DNA of 64,000 nt from Siphlonurus alternatus (GCA_949825025.1 OX463781.1:2767066-2831065); one strand, 5' to 3'; shown: positions 14,563-26,283, numbered from the stretch's first letter. Notes: a model not told the origin generated them from the letters alone. A program made the numbers and translations.

Positions 14563-15560
14563 AATATGAAACTATCGCTGCCACGGCTTCACAAATTTAA
14601 AGTATGATAATGTTACGATGTGGGCATGTAATAGCCTCTATTTGACAACTTTTAAGCCCATAAACACGCCTCCATCACGTTTCTTTCTATGGAAATCACT
14701 GTACTTTCATAGCATTTAGATGAGATGCGGCGCCGGCTTTCGAGAAGGCATGAAACATCACAGGGTGATGAAAACCACCATGAACCTTCGTTTTAATGTC
14801 CTCTAACATAAAAATGTCGATTTGCGAAAATCGGATAAAAATTGACTGTTTTTCGCGGGAATTTTGAATTTTTTAGCCAATTTCATGATGTATACTATGC
14901 AAAAATATAGCAAAATGGACAAAAAAATAAAATTTTGAGATGAGCATCATTTCCCACTATATCAACCACGCTGAGTTCGAATTTTCAAGAATTTTTAGTC
15001 TCCGACAAAAATTGGAGCCAGGAGAGCCAAAACACCTGTTTTTCTTCAATATACATAATATAATATATATACTATGATTTCTGCATGAAAATATGAAACT
15101 ATCGCTGCCACGGCTTCACAAATTTAAAGTATGGTAATGTTATGATGTGGGCATGTTATGGTCTCTATTTGACAACTTTTAAGCCCACAAGCACGCCTCC
15201 ATCACGTTTCTTTCTATGGAAACCACTGTAATTTTATAGCATTTGGATGAGATGCGGCGCCGGCCCTGGAGGGGGCATGAAACAACACAGGATGATGAAA
15301 ATTGCCATGAACCTTCGTTTTAATGTCCTCTAACATAAAAATGTCCATTTGCAAAAATCGTATAAAAATTGACCGTTTTTCGCGGGAATTTCGAATTTTT
15401 TTCAAAATTTCATGATGTATACTATGCAAAAATATAGCAAAATCGACAAAAAAATAAAAAATTTAAGATGAGTGTCATTTCCCACTATATCGACCGCGCT
15501 GAGTTCGAATTTTCATGAATTTTTACTCTCGGACCAAAACTCGAGCCAGGGGGGCGAAAA
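14563..15560 (+). repeat. Tandem duplication, two units of about 526 bp
   Basis: AATATGAAACTATCGCTGCC starts at about 14563 and again at about 15089. Both copies contain CACGCCTCCATCACGTTTCT, GAGATGCGGCGCCGGC, CCATGAACCTTCGTTTTAAT and CACTATATC. The second copy has diverged by substitutions throughout. Noncoding; the small opposed ORFs at 15214-15738 are incidental. Confidence 0.85.
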
Positions 15561-15802
15561 CACCATTTGGTTTTATTGTCAATATAATTGCCGTGATTTT
15601 ATGCATGTTTTTATAATAAAAGGAATGTGTAAACGGGCTGACTTGAGTGGTGTGACCCGTCCCATGTAAAATTAACCCAAGAACTTGAATTTGACCAAAT
15701 AAAAGACCGGAAGTGGACAGGAGAGGCGGGAAATTCAAATTTTGGTCAACATTTCATATTTATTATGTTTTTATGGTGTTATCAGTGTCGTTTGAGTAAA
15801 CC

Positions 15803-17728
15803 GTTGCGGACGAACTCTGGACTGTTGATTGTCGGCTCCATGGCAACCGATTGTTTTGTTTGTTGGGCGACCGGTAAATTCAAATATTTTTAAATTCTCG
15901 CCGGCCGCAGTTGACGTTCTTCGACGTTTTACTCAACTTTTTGACATTTTAAGGTAATGATTAATATTGTGTATTTTTTAATGACTTCAAACTTTATTGA
16001 GCATTGATATTTTAAACCACTGACCGCTACCAGGTTCCTCTGATAAGCCCCTTTCGCTTTTCGGTTTCCCGGTTTCATCCGATTAAAAAGCTTTCTTTCA
16101 TACCCAACAAGGCAACAGACGTGTGTACCCTCAGGGCATGGCTGTGCCTTCGGACAGCGTGCGGCCGCAACATAACCTCATATGTTTCCTTTAAGTGGGA
16201 GCGCACAGCCACCCGCGAGACCGCACTCTGCCGAGTATTTTTTTGCGGACGAACTCTCGACTGTTGATTCTCGGCTCCACGGCAACCGGTTGTTTTGATT
16301 GTTGTCTGACCGGTAAATTCAAACATTTTTAAATTCTCGCCGGCCGCCGTTGATGTTCTTCGACGTTTTACTCAACTTTTCATCATTTCAAGGTAAAGAC
16401 CAATATTGTGTATTTTTTGTTGACTTCAAACTTTATTGCACATTGATATTTTAAACCAGTGACCGCTAACAGGTTCCTCTTATTAGCCCCTTTCGCTTTT
16501 CGGTTTCCCGGTTTCATCCGATTAAAAAGCTTTCTTTCATACCCAACAAGGCAACAGACCTGTGTACCCTCAGGGCGTGGCTGTGCCTAGGGACAACGTG
16601 CGGCCGCAACACAACCTCATATGGTTCCTTTAAGTGGGTGCGCACAACCACCCGCGATTCCGCAATCTGCCGAGTGATTCGCTGCGGACGGACTCTCGAC
16701 TGTTGATTCTCGGCTCCATGGCAACCGGTTGTTTTGATTGTTGGGCGACCGGTAAATTCAAATAAATTTAAACTCTCGCCGGCGACCGTTGTCGTTCTTC
16801 GATCTTCTACTCAACTTTTCATCATTTCAAGGTAAAGATGAACGTTATGTGTTTTTTTATTGACATCAAACTTTATTGAGCATTGATATTTTATATTTTA
16901 AACCAGTGACCGCTACCAGGTTCCTCTGATTAGCCCCTTTCGCTTTTCGGTTTCCCGGTTTCATCCGATTAAAAAGCTTTCTTTCATACCCAACAAGGCC
17001 ACAGACGGGTGTATCCTCGGGGCGTGGCTGTGCCTTGGGACAGCGTGCGGCCGCAACACAACCTCATATGTTTCCTTTAAGTGGGAGCGCACAGCCACCC
17101 GCGAGACCGCACTCTGCCGAGTATTTTTTTGCGGACGAACTCTCGACTGTTGATTCTCGGCTCCACGGCAACCGGTTGTTTTGATTGTTGTCTGACCGGT
17201 TAATTCAAACATTTTTAAATTCTCGCCGGCCGCCGTTGATGTTCTTCGACGTTTTACTCAACTTTTCATCATTTTAAGGTTAAGATGAATATTGTGAATT
17301 TTTATTTACTTCAAAGTTTATTGCACATTGATATTTTACATTTTAAACCAGTGACCGCTACCAGGTTCCTCTGATAAGCCCCTTTCGCTTTTCGGTTTCC
17401 CGGTTTCATCCGATTAAAAAGCTTTCTTTCATACCCAACAAGGCAACAGACGTGTGTACCCTCAGGGCGTGGCTGTGCCTTGGGACAGCGTGCGGCTGCA
17501 ATTCAACCACATATGTTTCCTTTAAGTGGGAGCGCACAGCCACCCGCGAGACCGCACTCTGCCGAATATTTCGTTGCGGACGAACTCTCGACTGTTGATT
17601 CTCGGCTCCATGGCAACCGGTTGTTTAGTTTTTTGGGCGACCGGTAAATTCAAACATTTTTAAAATCTCGCCGGCGACTGTTGACGTTCTTCGATCTTCT
17701 ACTCAACTTTTCATCATTTCAAGGTAAC
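15803..17728 (+). repeat. Tandem repeat, four full units of about 443 bp plus a partial fifth
   Basis: The anchor TGCGGACGAACTCT recurs near 15804, 16243, 16682, 17130 and 17575 (spacings about 438-447). Each unit has CTCGGCTCCATGGCAACCG, an ACTCAACTTTTCATCATTTC block ending in AAGGTAA (AAGGTTAA in one), then CGCTTTTCGGTTTCCCGG and GCGTGGCTGTGCC. The fifth unit stops just after its AAGGTAA and runs into unique sequence. Two 83-codon minus-strand ORFs (16075 and 16961) are the same repeat read twice and are not evidence of a gene. Confidence 0.92.
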
Positions 17729-18139
17729 TTTGACCCCTCATTCTTTAACATACACCCTACCCCACCTAAAATCACCTCAGAAACACGATTTTGAGGGTTT
17801 TAAAGACCTAACGCCAATACCGACGCCGCGAAATTCAAATTTTTGAGCTAATCACCGATTGTCCAACACCCATTGACCGTCGTCTCATTAAAATTGTCTT
17901 TCGTCTTTGCTCTTTGCTGTCTGTCAATTCGTGTTTGGTGAAAAATAAAAGCACCATTACTGACACCAATAGCATTACCGAACACCAAGCACCGACCACC
18001 ACCGTTAGTTTGGCCCCCGATTGTTAAGACAACTTGCAAGTTGTCCCCCCCCCCCCGCTTGTTCCCATTATTAATATTATTTTTAAACAGTGAATTTTTA
18101 TAATAAAAACAACAGTTAAATTTTTTTGAATTAATTATC

Positions 18140-18300
18140 TAGTGAAACATGACCAAACTCCTAATAAAAGGATATATAGGACCTAAAAGGGGCATGGGTT
18201 CAAACCCGAGCACGGCAACTAATTCTACTGGAAAATGTTTTGGGAATTTCCTGAAAACCACCCCACAGAGCGCTAACCATGCATCGAGGACGCATATTTT
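18140..18300 (+). repeat. Possible tRNA-related SINE fragment
   Basis: Contains a B-box-like GGGTTCAAACCCGAGCACGG followed by ACTAATTCTACTGGAAAATG and TGGGAATTTCCTGAAAACC. It resembles the head-to-body junction of a tRNA-derived SINE, but no clear A box or flanking duplication is visible. It lies just outside the 6-kb composite repeat. Confidence 0.35.
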
Positions 18301-19501
18301 ACAACACCGATCGAAAAATTTCAATAAAAAGTTCACTCCCAGTTTATGCAGTTATAAGTCATGTTTAACCATTACGTTGCCTTAGTATTGATTCACATTA
18401 TTTTAAAATGCATTTTTTGTAAAATTCGATAAACTAAAACAAAAATTTTCTCCAAAATTTCAATTATTAATATTATAAATGCGTCCTATAGCGATACAGT
18501 TTCAAATAGTTATAGCTTTAATGACTTGCATTTCGACACAATAATGCTTTGATATTTTTTTCTAAATTGTAATTAAGTATTACTAAATTGTATAACGGTT
18601 ATTTGTAAGAATGACTATACGGGCAAACATCACCTATAATAAAGAAATTATTATATTGCTATAATCAAAATTATTCTATCACAATCTCACGGGGCAACGG
18701 CGGGAAGTGAGATTTATAGGGCAGGGTTTATGTGCAAAATGACGAAATAATTAAAAAATATATATATTACTGGAAAATTCGTAAAAAAACATAAAATGGG
18801 GAAAAATAAAAGAAACGAAATTAAATAATTTGGAAAAAACGTGAGCAAAAAGAGCTGTAAATTTCGAAGATAAAACAAAAAAGACGAATAGTTTAAACTT
18901 ACAGAATAAAATTAAAACAAGGAAAGTAGTAAAAGAAGCAGAAAACAAGGAAAACTAAAATTTAAATGCTTATAATCTAACTGGTCATTGGCAGGATCTT
19001 ACAGTGAGAGTTGCAGGTATAAAAAAGTGAAATATTATATTTGTCATTACACGATCGATCGCAAATGCCAACAAAAAATCACAAAACTAGAGAAATGGTT
19101 ATACATGATGTTTATATTTACCGAAGTTCATGGTAAAATATTTCATCGCATTCCTTATCATTCAAGCCCCATTTGATTTTCTGACGTACTGTGCGCTTGA
19201 ATTCTTCTTAAAAAATTAACGTATGCCTCCTCTTCCAACGTTCCTTAATTATTCATATAGTCGCCTCTCATATACTTTTTATTATAAAAACAATTAAACA
19301 TAAAAGAAAATCGATCGTCATTAAATAGCTATAACAGATTAATTAATATAGTCAAATGGGACATTTTAATGAAATTCTTAAAACTAGAACAATATTTTAT
19401 TGACCGCGTATTTTCCTTTTAATTACATGATAATAAATTATTTTCAAAGGATATTAAAAAAAATGCATATTGTGGTACATATAGTACAAAACTGAATTAC
19501 A

Positions 19502-19533
<32 letters not shown>

Positions 19534-19802
19534 CAAAAAAAATAGCTTATATACCGTGTTCTTTAGCTGCATTTTATACTCCCACAGATATCATCCTTTA
19601 ATTTTAAGAAATAAAATTAATGAAATATTTTTAAATTTGAGCCAAAATAGCATGAAATTCGAATGAACTAATTGAGCACTTCCACGACAATACGTCCACC
19701 CCGCCAGCTTGCGAAGAACTGACGAGCTTATCAATAATATTAACTCATGATATGATCGACCTTCATCTAAGTAACGGTAACGTAGCTGTGTGGTGAACGA
19801 CA
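18301..19802. other. AT-rich intergenic stretch
   Basis: Nothing gene-like. It contains short AT-rich simple repeats (TATATA near 19510) and small ORFs without motifs. Confidence 0.55.
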
Positions 19803-20012
19803 TACCCCAGTTGAAAAATTACGTCTTCAACTCATCCTTTACACGTCTAAACCTAATCTTTTTACCCCAGGAACACATCTTATTTCCTCTTCGCTCAAAT
19901 TGAGGATGAAATAAAGACAATATTTCTAACATTTTATTCTCAAGAATAGGAAAAAAGACGAGAGGAGAGTTCAATAGCGAATAAAAGATGAAATTTATTT
20001 CAACTCGGGATA
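19803..20012. repeat. TIR MITE family F5, copy 3
   Basis: A compact copy with both ends visible: TACCCCAGTTGAAAAATTAC at the left and TTTATTTCAACTCGGGATA at the right, the two being imperfect inverted repeats. The interior CATCCTTTACACGTCTAAAC and ATTTTATTCTCAAGAATAGG are family signatures. Small ORFs here are incidental. Confidence 0.85.
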
Positions 20013-20956
20013 GCAAAATGCATCAGTTACAGAAATTAAAAGAGGGCACTATAATTATTACCTAAATAAATATTGTTACAAACTTTTGTATCTTAATAGT
20101 ACAGTTGATGTAACATATAAGAGTAAGTATTAATCTTATTTACTCGCAATTTCATTGCTAAATTTTACTGTACAAATAAAATGATGACAATTAATCAAAA
20201 TCTTATTACATTAATGAACAAAAAAATCAATAACAATGAAAATGCTTTTAGAAAACCAAATTAACGATTCTATTTCGTTATGAAAAAAATGAAGTACACA
20301 AAACACAACATTATCAATATTTGTGCCGATCTTCCCGATGTATTGATGATTGGCAATGAGTGTTACATTAGATTGTGATTGTACCGCTTGAGCGCGGCTT
20401 GTCAAGCAAGAATTGTGACGCTCATTTGTCAGTGTCATACGGGACAAAGGCGTCGTTACCAAGACGGTCCACGCGCGCTGGCAATCCATAATACTTGCCC
20501 CCCGTCTGACATATCTCCGTACACTTCTGGTCATGGAAAATGTCACGCGTCTTAGCATGGAGAATTTTAAATTTTAGAAATAGAATGAAAATTTCATTAT
20601 ATATTATATAGCATATTTGGAGAAAATAAAAGACATGCTGTGTTAAAATTGATTAAGATATTTTTAAACCGTCTAAAATCTTAAAATCATGCTGCAAAAC
20701 ACTGTGACGTCATAGTCATGCGAATATTTAAAACGTACGTATTGGAAAATGTGTCCCCCTTGATTCTAAGGGTATTTTGGAGCGACCATAAAAAAAAAAA
20801 AATGATAATAAACAACTCTAGTTCTTTTATTCACATATCCAGTAATATATTTCAAGAAGATTGTCTATTATACAACTGTTATTGTTTTTCACTTTATTCG
20901 TACCAAAATCTTTGAAATGTTATATTATTATTACTAACTATTTCTATCAACTCTTT
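20013..20956. other. Intergenic stretch left of the tandem array
   Basis: Mostly AT-rich. A GC-richer island at about 20380-20545 lies within a 115-codon minus-strand ORF (20211-20558) that shows no family motif and ends in low-complexity hydrophobic sequence. I treat it as unsupported. Confidence 0.4.
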
Positions 20957-20977
20957 CACCGTCGATTTGCCCATGCG

Positions 20978-21028
20978 CAAGTAAGGCCATGTACTGACAT
21001 TAGAGTTGTCAGTACATGGCCTTACTTG
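20978..21028. other. Perfect 22-bp hairpin, unit A
   Basis: Left arm 20978-20999 begins CAAGTAAGGCCATGTACTGA. A 7-nt loop TTAGAGT (21000-21006) follows, then the exact complement at 21007-21028. It lies 236 nt past the unit A ORF stop in the direction of transcription. It could be a processing or 3'-end signal, or a fixed foldback insertion. Confidence 0.9.
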
Positions 21029-21263
21029 GGGGTTGCAACCCAGGACTCCCGCCTCCCAAATTAAATTTACTGGGAAAATATTCCCTCGTCAAACCAAACA
21101 ATTAAAGGAGTTTTTCCTTCGGTTGCAACACCAACTTAAAAACTAAATCTAAAATAATTTTTTTTGCATTTTATATTTTTACACCCATACCACCACCAAC
21201 TAAATTAATTTTTTTTTTGTATTTTTAATTTTTTACCCATACCACCACCACAGTTATTTACAA

Positions 21264-21725
21264 TTAAAAACGAATACGATTATTAGAGGGCTTCTTACAT
21301 CTATACGGTACATACGGAGAACAAGGAGGGTTTACCTTCCAATGTTGCAAATAATGCACCATCGGTACCTGAGCTCCGTAAACAGGAGCCTGAGAGGGCG
21401 GACTTATATACCGCGCCCTACCCAAGTCCTGTCCACGGACCCTAGATCGTACCTTCCTACTAACAGGGGTTACCATTAATACATTAGGCTGGTACTTTGG
21501 GGTCCTCCCACCCCCGAGATCTCGAGAGACCATCAAACATTTCGGTCTACCCAGGTCCCGGATTATGGGAGTTGAGGTCAGGATAGGATTCCACCTCTTT
21601 CCAAAACCAGGACTTAGGACAAAGGATGGAAAAGGATCAGGTTCAGGGTTATAATCATCCATGGGAAAACTTTCATCAAAGAACCACACGAGAATCGCAA
21701 AAATAATATCCGTGATTATGCTCAT
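21264..21725 (-). CDS. Unknown array protein, unit A (153 aa)
   Basis: I do not recognise this protein. It starts with a hydrophobic segment (residues about 2-16) that could be a signal anchor. An acidic, proline-rich stretch follows (22-35, ending near PDPFPSF), then a basic body. Three DLG motifs recur at about 58-60 (DLGRPK), 69-71 (DLGGGR) and 100-102 (DLGRAR), which suggests an internal repeat. There are three cysteines (63, 135, 143), and the C-terminus reads NNRIRF. The ATG is preceded by a TATA box and an initiator at spacing typical of arthropod promoters. Four array copies keep the frame open, with mostly substitutions and one in-frame 6-bp difference, so it is probably a real coding exon. 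It may also be joined to an upstream leader exon (see the unit A leader). The function is unknown. Confidence 0.6.
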   Translation of the reverse strand: MSIITDIIFAILVWFFDESFPMDDYNPEPDPFPSFVLSPGFGKRWNPILTSTPIIRDLGRPKCLMVSRDLGGGRTPKYQPNVLMVTPVSRKVRSRVRGQDLGRARYISPPSQAPVYGAQVPMVHYLQHWKVNPPCSPYVPYRCKKPSNNRIRF

Positions 21726-21740
21726 GATTGCTCTAGAGAC

Positions 21741-21800
21741 ACTGAGCTAGTATCTTTGCTGTTGCGCTTTATATACCCTGGCAGTGAGATGAGAGCCAAT
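21741..21800 (-). promoter_or_regulatory. CCAAT, TATA and initiator ahead of the unit A ORF
   Basis: On the minus strand, GATTGGCTC (reverse CCAAT, 21796-21800) precedes TATATAAAG (21768-21775). TCAGT (21741-21745) follows, with its A about 32 nt from the TATA start, and the ATG lies about 17-20 nt further on. The same order and spacing occur in units B (TATA about 24439-24446), C (27064-27071) and E (30180-30187). An alternative reading is that CTCTAG just before the ATG is a splice acceptor. Confidence 0.6.
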
Positions 21801-21918
21801 CAGAATTAGGGGCTAGGAGGCATCGGCCAATTAAAAAAATTGGCTACGGGGCTCAACCAATTAGATAATTAAGCTAAAAGTTCAGCAAATAAGATTAAAC
21901 GTTACAATCATATTATTT

Positions 21919-21960
21919 GCCACATTTGCCGCGTTAATATTATTACTATTATTAATATTG
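21919..21960 (+). mobile_element. LINE 3'-end stub in unit A
   Basis: A 42-nt insertion, GCCACATTTGCCGCGTTAAT plus a TTATTA-type tail. It is absent from the same place in units B and C, where CATATTATTT runs straight into AAACTCATAAT. It matches the extreme 3' end of the LINE at 32740-35430 in the opposite orientation. Confidence 0.8.
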
Positions 21961-22547
21961 AAACTCATAATATTATTTTCGGAAGAATTGTGAATTAATA
22001 AAATTAAAGTAAAAAAGTGCCGAGTACAAAAATGTTAAAAGACCTTTTTAAAAATACTTATAACAAAACTCCCTGTATAGAGAAACTCATCATGATCTTA
22101 TAATATTATTTATATCACCAGTAAAGTGTAAATATAAAATTTAAGGGAAGGTAACACACCTATACTATAATGTTAAAAAATATCCCACAATGAAAATTAC
22201 GAAAAAAAAAATAAAATGTTCTTCTCTACATTGCATCCCTATCAGTAATAGCCATATATGCATACAAATTGGAGCTAGTTTTTAAGTTCAGTATTTTTTA
22301 AGTTGACTAATTTAACATGAAAGTTCCATTTTTCCATTTTATAGTGGTCAAATTTAAAAATTCATAATTTAAAAACATCTCGAATTTTTATACCCGATAT
22401 TTTAATTAGTGATAGAATTTTTAGGTGTAGGATTTTTTTAACATTGGGCGTGTTACCTTCACCGTAAAGATCTATAACAGAAGTTTGTAGGAATTTAAAA
22501 AGATCATTATAGCTAAATATTATTGAACAATATTACAGAAAACTCAC

Positions 22548-22781
22548 CTTATTATGTTAAAGGACATCTGATTGTTTCCGGAGAATGATGAAGATATTTC
22601 ACTCATATTTCTAAATTATAACTAAACAAAAATATTACATACCGTAGTTAATCACGGAACCACCACACAAATTTAAATTTATCATAATCTTTATTTTGAT
22701 GTACGTTTGCTTATGTATATTTATTACAACTACACAACACTCGGACGACGGTCAGACACGGCTCGAGAGCTGCAGACAACT
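22548..22781 (-). other. Leader exon of unit A with promoter
   Basis: TCAGTTG on the minus strand (A at about 22781) resembles an arthropod initiator and has a TGACGTCA motif upstream at 22846-22853. The predicted exon ends in ATAAG followed by GTGAGT at 22547, a strong splice donor. Near its end is an ATG frame, MSEISSSFSGNNQMSFNII, with two leftover bases. If joined to the CTCTAG acceptor at 21733, it would continue in frame through three codons into the unit A ORF. Units B and C keep this frame (Gln to Leu once in B); unit E does not. I am fairly sure of the donor and unsure that the leader is coding. Confidence 0.5.
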
Positions 22782-22859
22782 GAATGTTTATTACTGTTCA
22801 GGTGAAGGTCATCCTTGGAGATAGTCGGGTAATATAATATTATAGTGACGTCATCAGAT

Positions 22860-23625
22860 ATGTCGGTCAGTTTTTATCTGATAACTGTGATTTAATAATA
22901 AAGTCTTTATTCACTATGTATATTACATGAAATAAAGCAAAGTTTTTTTATATATTATGATTGTATTAACACGCGACATATGTAATAAAATTTAATTAAA
23001 ATGATTCAAGCTTGTCTATATTTTCAAACATCGCGATTTAATTTGGAATTTGATTTAATGAAAAAAAAAAAAAAAAAAAAATGTTGACTTTGTTCTCAAT
23101 AAATTTTGAATGACAATCCGTAAAAGGAAAATACATAATCTTGTATTTTATGATTTTTATTACGTCTTTTTGGTTTCGTAACTCTGTTTCATTCAGTTGG
23201 ATAATAATATTTGTGCGATGAGAATTGAGAAAAAACCTGATACTGTATAAAAAATAGCATAAATTAAAACAAGAAAATCACTCAATTAAAGGCGTAATAA
23301 GCTATAATAATAACTGATCATTCACTACACACGGGAGAAAAATGCATCTGTTTTTCAAAACTCTTGTTATTTTGTACAACAACATCGACAAAAAGTTAAT
23401 TAAAATAATATAATTAAAAAAAATAAATTCACTTATGCAATCAACATTAATAAAATAAGAGAAAAAAACGATCTTCCAAAAAAATTATTTACTCAATTTC
23501 GCAATAATCTATTGAGACAAGTTTACATAAATACTCATAAAATAAAAAATAACTGTCACTCAATTGTTTCTCAACAAAACTGTGTACCGTTATTAATATT
23601 ATTATATACTAATTTTCATCTGCCT
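22860..23625. other. Upstream spacer of unit A
   Basis: AT-rich and without ORFs. It is nearly identical to the matching spacer of unit B (about 25490-26260) and more diverged from the D/E spacer (28570-29310). It contains poly(A) near 23063 and GTGCGATGAGAATTGAG. I see no gene in it. Confidence 0.6.
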
Positions 23626-23653
23626 TAATTTCCACCGTCGATTTGCCCATGCG

Positions 23654-23704
23654 CAAGTAAGGCCATGTACTGACATTAGAGCTGTCAGTACATGGCCTTA
23701 CTTG
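23654..23704. other. Perfect 22-bp hairpin, unit B
   Basis: Same arms as in unit A with loop TTAGAGC (23676-23682), 236 nt beyond the unit B ORF stop. Confidence 0.9.
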
Positions 23705-23940
23705 GGGGTTGCAAACCAAGACTCCCGCTTCCTAAATTAATTTACTGGGAAAATATTCCCTCGTCAAAACAAATATTTAAAGAAGTTTTTCCTTCGGTTA
23801 CAACACCAACTTAAAAACTAAATCTAAACTATTTTTTTTGCATTTTTATATTTTTATACCCATACCACCACCAACTAAACTATTTTTTTTTTTTGTATTT
23901 TATATTTTTATACCCATACCACCACCACAGTTATTTACAA

Positions 23941-24396
23941 TTAAAAACGAATACGATTATTAGAGGGCTTCTTACATCTATACGGTACATACGGAGAACA
24001 AGGAGGGTTTACCTTCCAATGTTGCAAATAATGCACCATCGGTACCTGAGCTCCGTAAACAGGAGCCTGAGATGGCGGACTTATATACCGCGCCCTACCC
24101 AAGTCCCGTCCACGGACCCTAGACCGTAACTTCCTACTAACAGGGGTTACCATTAATACACTAGGCTGGTACTTTGGGCTTCTCCCACCCCCGAGATCCC
24201 GAGAGACCATCAAACATTTCGGTCTACCCAGGTCCCGGGTTATGGGAGTTGAGGTCAGGATAGGATTCCACCTCTTTCCAAAACCAGGACTTAAGATAAA
24301 GGATGGAAAAGGATCAGGGTTATAATCATCCATGGGAAAACTTTCATCAAAGAACCACACGAGAATCGCAACAATAATATCCGTGATAATGCTCAT
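23941..24396 (-). CDS. Unknown array protein, unit B (151 aa)
   Basis: Paralogue of the unit A protein. It lacks two residues of the acidic stretch (DYNPDPFP against NPEPDPFP), an in-frame 6-bp difference shared with unit C. Other changes are mostly conservative (V/I, T/S, K/R) and the three DLG motifs and all three cysteines are kept. The promoter elements are intact, and the unit's leader exon (25183-25413) has a GTAAGT donor. With the complete upstream block and hairpin, B is the most complete unit of the array. The antisense ORF at 23893-24129 is a shadow. Confidence 0.6.
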   Translation of the reverse strand: MSIITDIIVAILVWFFDESFPMDDYNPDPFPSFILSPGFGKRWNPILTSTPITRDLGRPKCLMVSRDLGGGRSPKYQPSVLMVTPVSRKLRSRVRGRDLGRARYISPPSQAPVYGAQVPMVHYLQHWKVNPPCSPYVPYRCKKPSNNRIRF

Positions 24397-25182
24397 GATT
24401 GCTCTAGAGACACTGAGCTAGTATGTGTGTTGTTGCGCTTTATATACCCTGGAAGTGAGATGAGAGCCAATCAGAATTAGGGGCTAAGAGGCATGGACCA
24501 ATTAAAAAAATTGGCTACGGGGATCAACCAATTAGATAATTAAGCTAAAAGTTCAACAAATAAGATTAAACATTACAATCATATTATTTAAACTCATAAT
24601 ATTATATTAATTAGGAAGAATTGTGAATTATTAAAATTAAAGTAAAAAAGTGCCGAGCACAAAAATGTTAAAAGACCTTTTTAAAAATACAAATAACAAA
24701 ACTCCCTGTATAGAGAAACTCATCATGATCTTATAATATTATTTATCACCAGTAAAGTGTAAATATAAAATTTAAGGGAAGGTAACACACCTATACTATA
24801 ATGTTAAAAAATATCCCACAATGAAAATTACGAAAAAATAAATAAAATGTTCTTCTCTACATTGCATCCCTATCAGTAATAGCCATATATGCATACAAAT
24901 TGGAGCTAGTTTTTAAGTTCAGTATTTTTTAAGTTGACTAATTTAACATGAAAGTTCCATTTCTCCATTTTATTTATAGTGGTCAAGTTTAAAAATTCAT
25001 AATTCAAAAACAGCTCGAATTTTTATACCCGATATTTTAGTTAGTGATAGAATTTTTAGGTGTGGAATTTTTTTAACATTGAGCGTGTTACCTTCACCAT
25101 AAAGATCTATAACAGAAGTTTGTAGGAATTTAAAAAGATCATTATAGCTAAATATTATTGAACAATATTACAGAAAACTTAC

Positions 25183-25413
25183 CTTATTATGTTAAAGGAC
25201 ATCAGATTGTTTCCGGAGAATGATGAAGATATTTCACTCATATTTCTAAATAATAACTAAACAAAAATATTACGTACCGTAGTAAATCACGAAACCACCA
25301 CACAAATTTAAATTTACCATAATCTTTATTTTGTACGTTTGCTTATGTATATTTACTAAAACTACACAACACTCGGACGACGGTCAGACACGGCTCGAGA
25401 GCTGCAGACAACT
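25183..25413 (-). other. Leader exon of unit B with promoter
   Basis: Initiator TCAGTTG (A at about 25413), upstream TGACGTCA at 25478-25485 and donor GTAAGT starting at 25182. The donor differs from unit A (GTGAGT) but remains consensus, which argues that the site is functionally constrained. Confidence 0.5.
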
Positions 25414-26283
25414 GAATGTTTATTATCGTTCAGGTGAAGGTCATCCTTGGAGATAGTCGAGTAATATAATATTATAGTGACGTCATCAGATATGTCGGTC
25501 AGTTTTTATCTGATAACTGTGATTTAGTAAAAAAGTCTTTATTTACTATGCATATATTACATGAAATAAAGCAAAGTTTTTTATATATTATGATTGTATT
25601 AACACGCGACATATGTAATAAAATTTAATTAAGATGATCCAAGCTAGTCTATATGTTCAAACATCGCGATTTAATTAGAAATTTGATTGAATGAAAAAAA
25701 AAAAAAAAAAATGTTGACTTTGTTCTCAATAAATTTTGAATCACAATCCGTAAAAGGAAAATACATAATCTTGTTTTTTATGATTTTTATTACGTCTTTT
25801 TGGTTTCGTAACTCTGTTTCATTCATTTGGATAATAATATTTGTGCGATGAGAATTGAGAAAAAACCTGATACTGTATAAAAAATAGCATAAATTAAAAC
25901 AAGAAAACCACTCAATTAAAGGCGTAATAAGCTATAATAATAACTGATCATTCACTACACACGGGAGAAAAATGCATCTGTTTTTCAAAACTCTTGTTAT
26001 TTTGTACAACAACATCGACAAAAAGTTAATTAAAATAATATAATTAAAAAAAATAAATTCACTTATGCAATCAACATTAATAAAATAAGAGAAAAAAACG
26101 ATCTTCCAAAAAAATTATTTACTCAATTTCGCAATAATCTATTGAGACAAGTTTACATAAATACTCATAAAATAAAAAATAACTGTCACTCAATTGTTTC
26201 TCAACAAAACTGTGTACCGTTATTAATATTATTATATACTTATTTTCATCTGCTTTAATTTCCACCGTCGATTTGCCCATGCG

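Larger units (their letters stand above)
11950..18060. mobile_element. Noncoding composite repeat, unclassified (about 6 kb)
   Basis: Base composition and texture change sharply at about 11950 (CGCGCGCCAGCGCCGCC) and revert after a C14 run near 18046. The left third (12.0-13.6 kb) is unique-looking, with many TTTCGAA/AAAATTTCGA strings and the palindrome GGTGCGCGCTAGCGCACC. The rest is three successive tandem arrays, listed separately. No ORF over about 85 codons exists on either strand, and I find no transposase, RT or helicase motif. It may be a large non-autonomous element, a satellite block, or both; the exact ends are uncertain. Confidence 0.5.

Noticed and set aside
16075..17212. Two nearly identical 83-codon minus-strand ORFs
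   Set aside because: They are the same 443-bp tandem repeat unit; other units have broken frames.
13656..17728. CRISPR-like regular repeats
   Set aside because: Repeats are 175-526 bp tandem units without short direct repeats and unique spacers, in a eukaryotic context.
20211..20558. 115-codon minus-strand ORF with a GC-rich part
   Set aside because: No motif, no splice or promoter support, and a low-complexity hydrophobic end.
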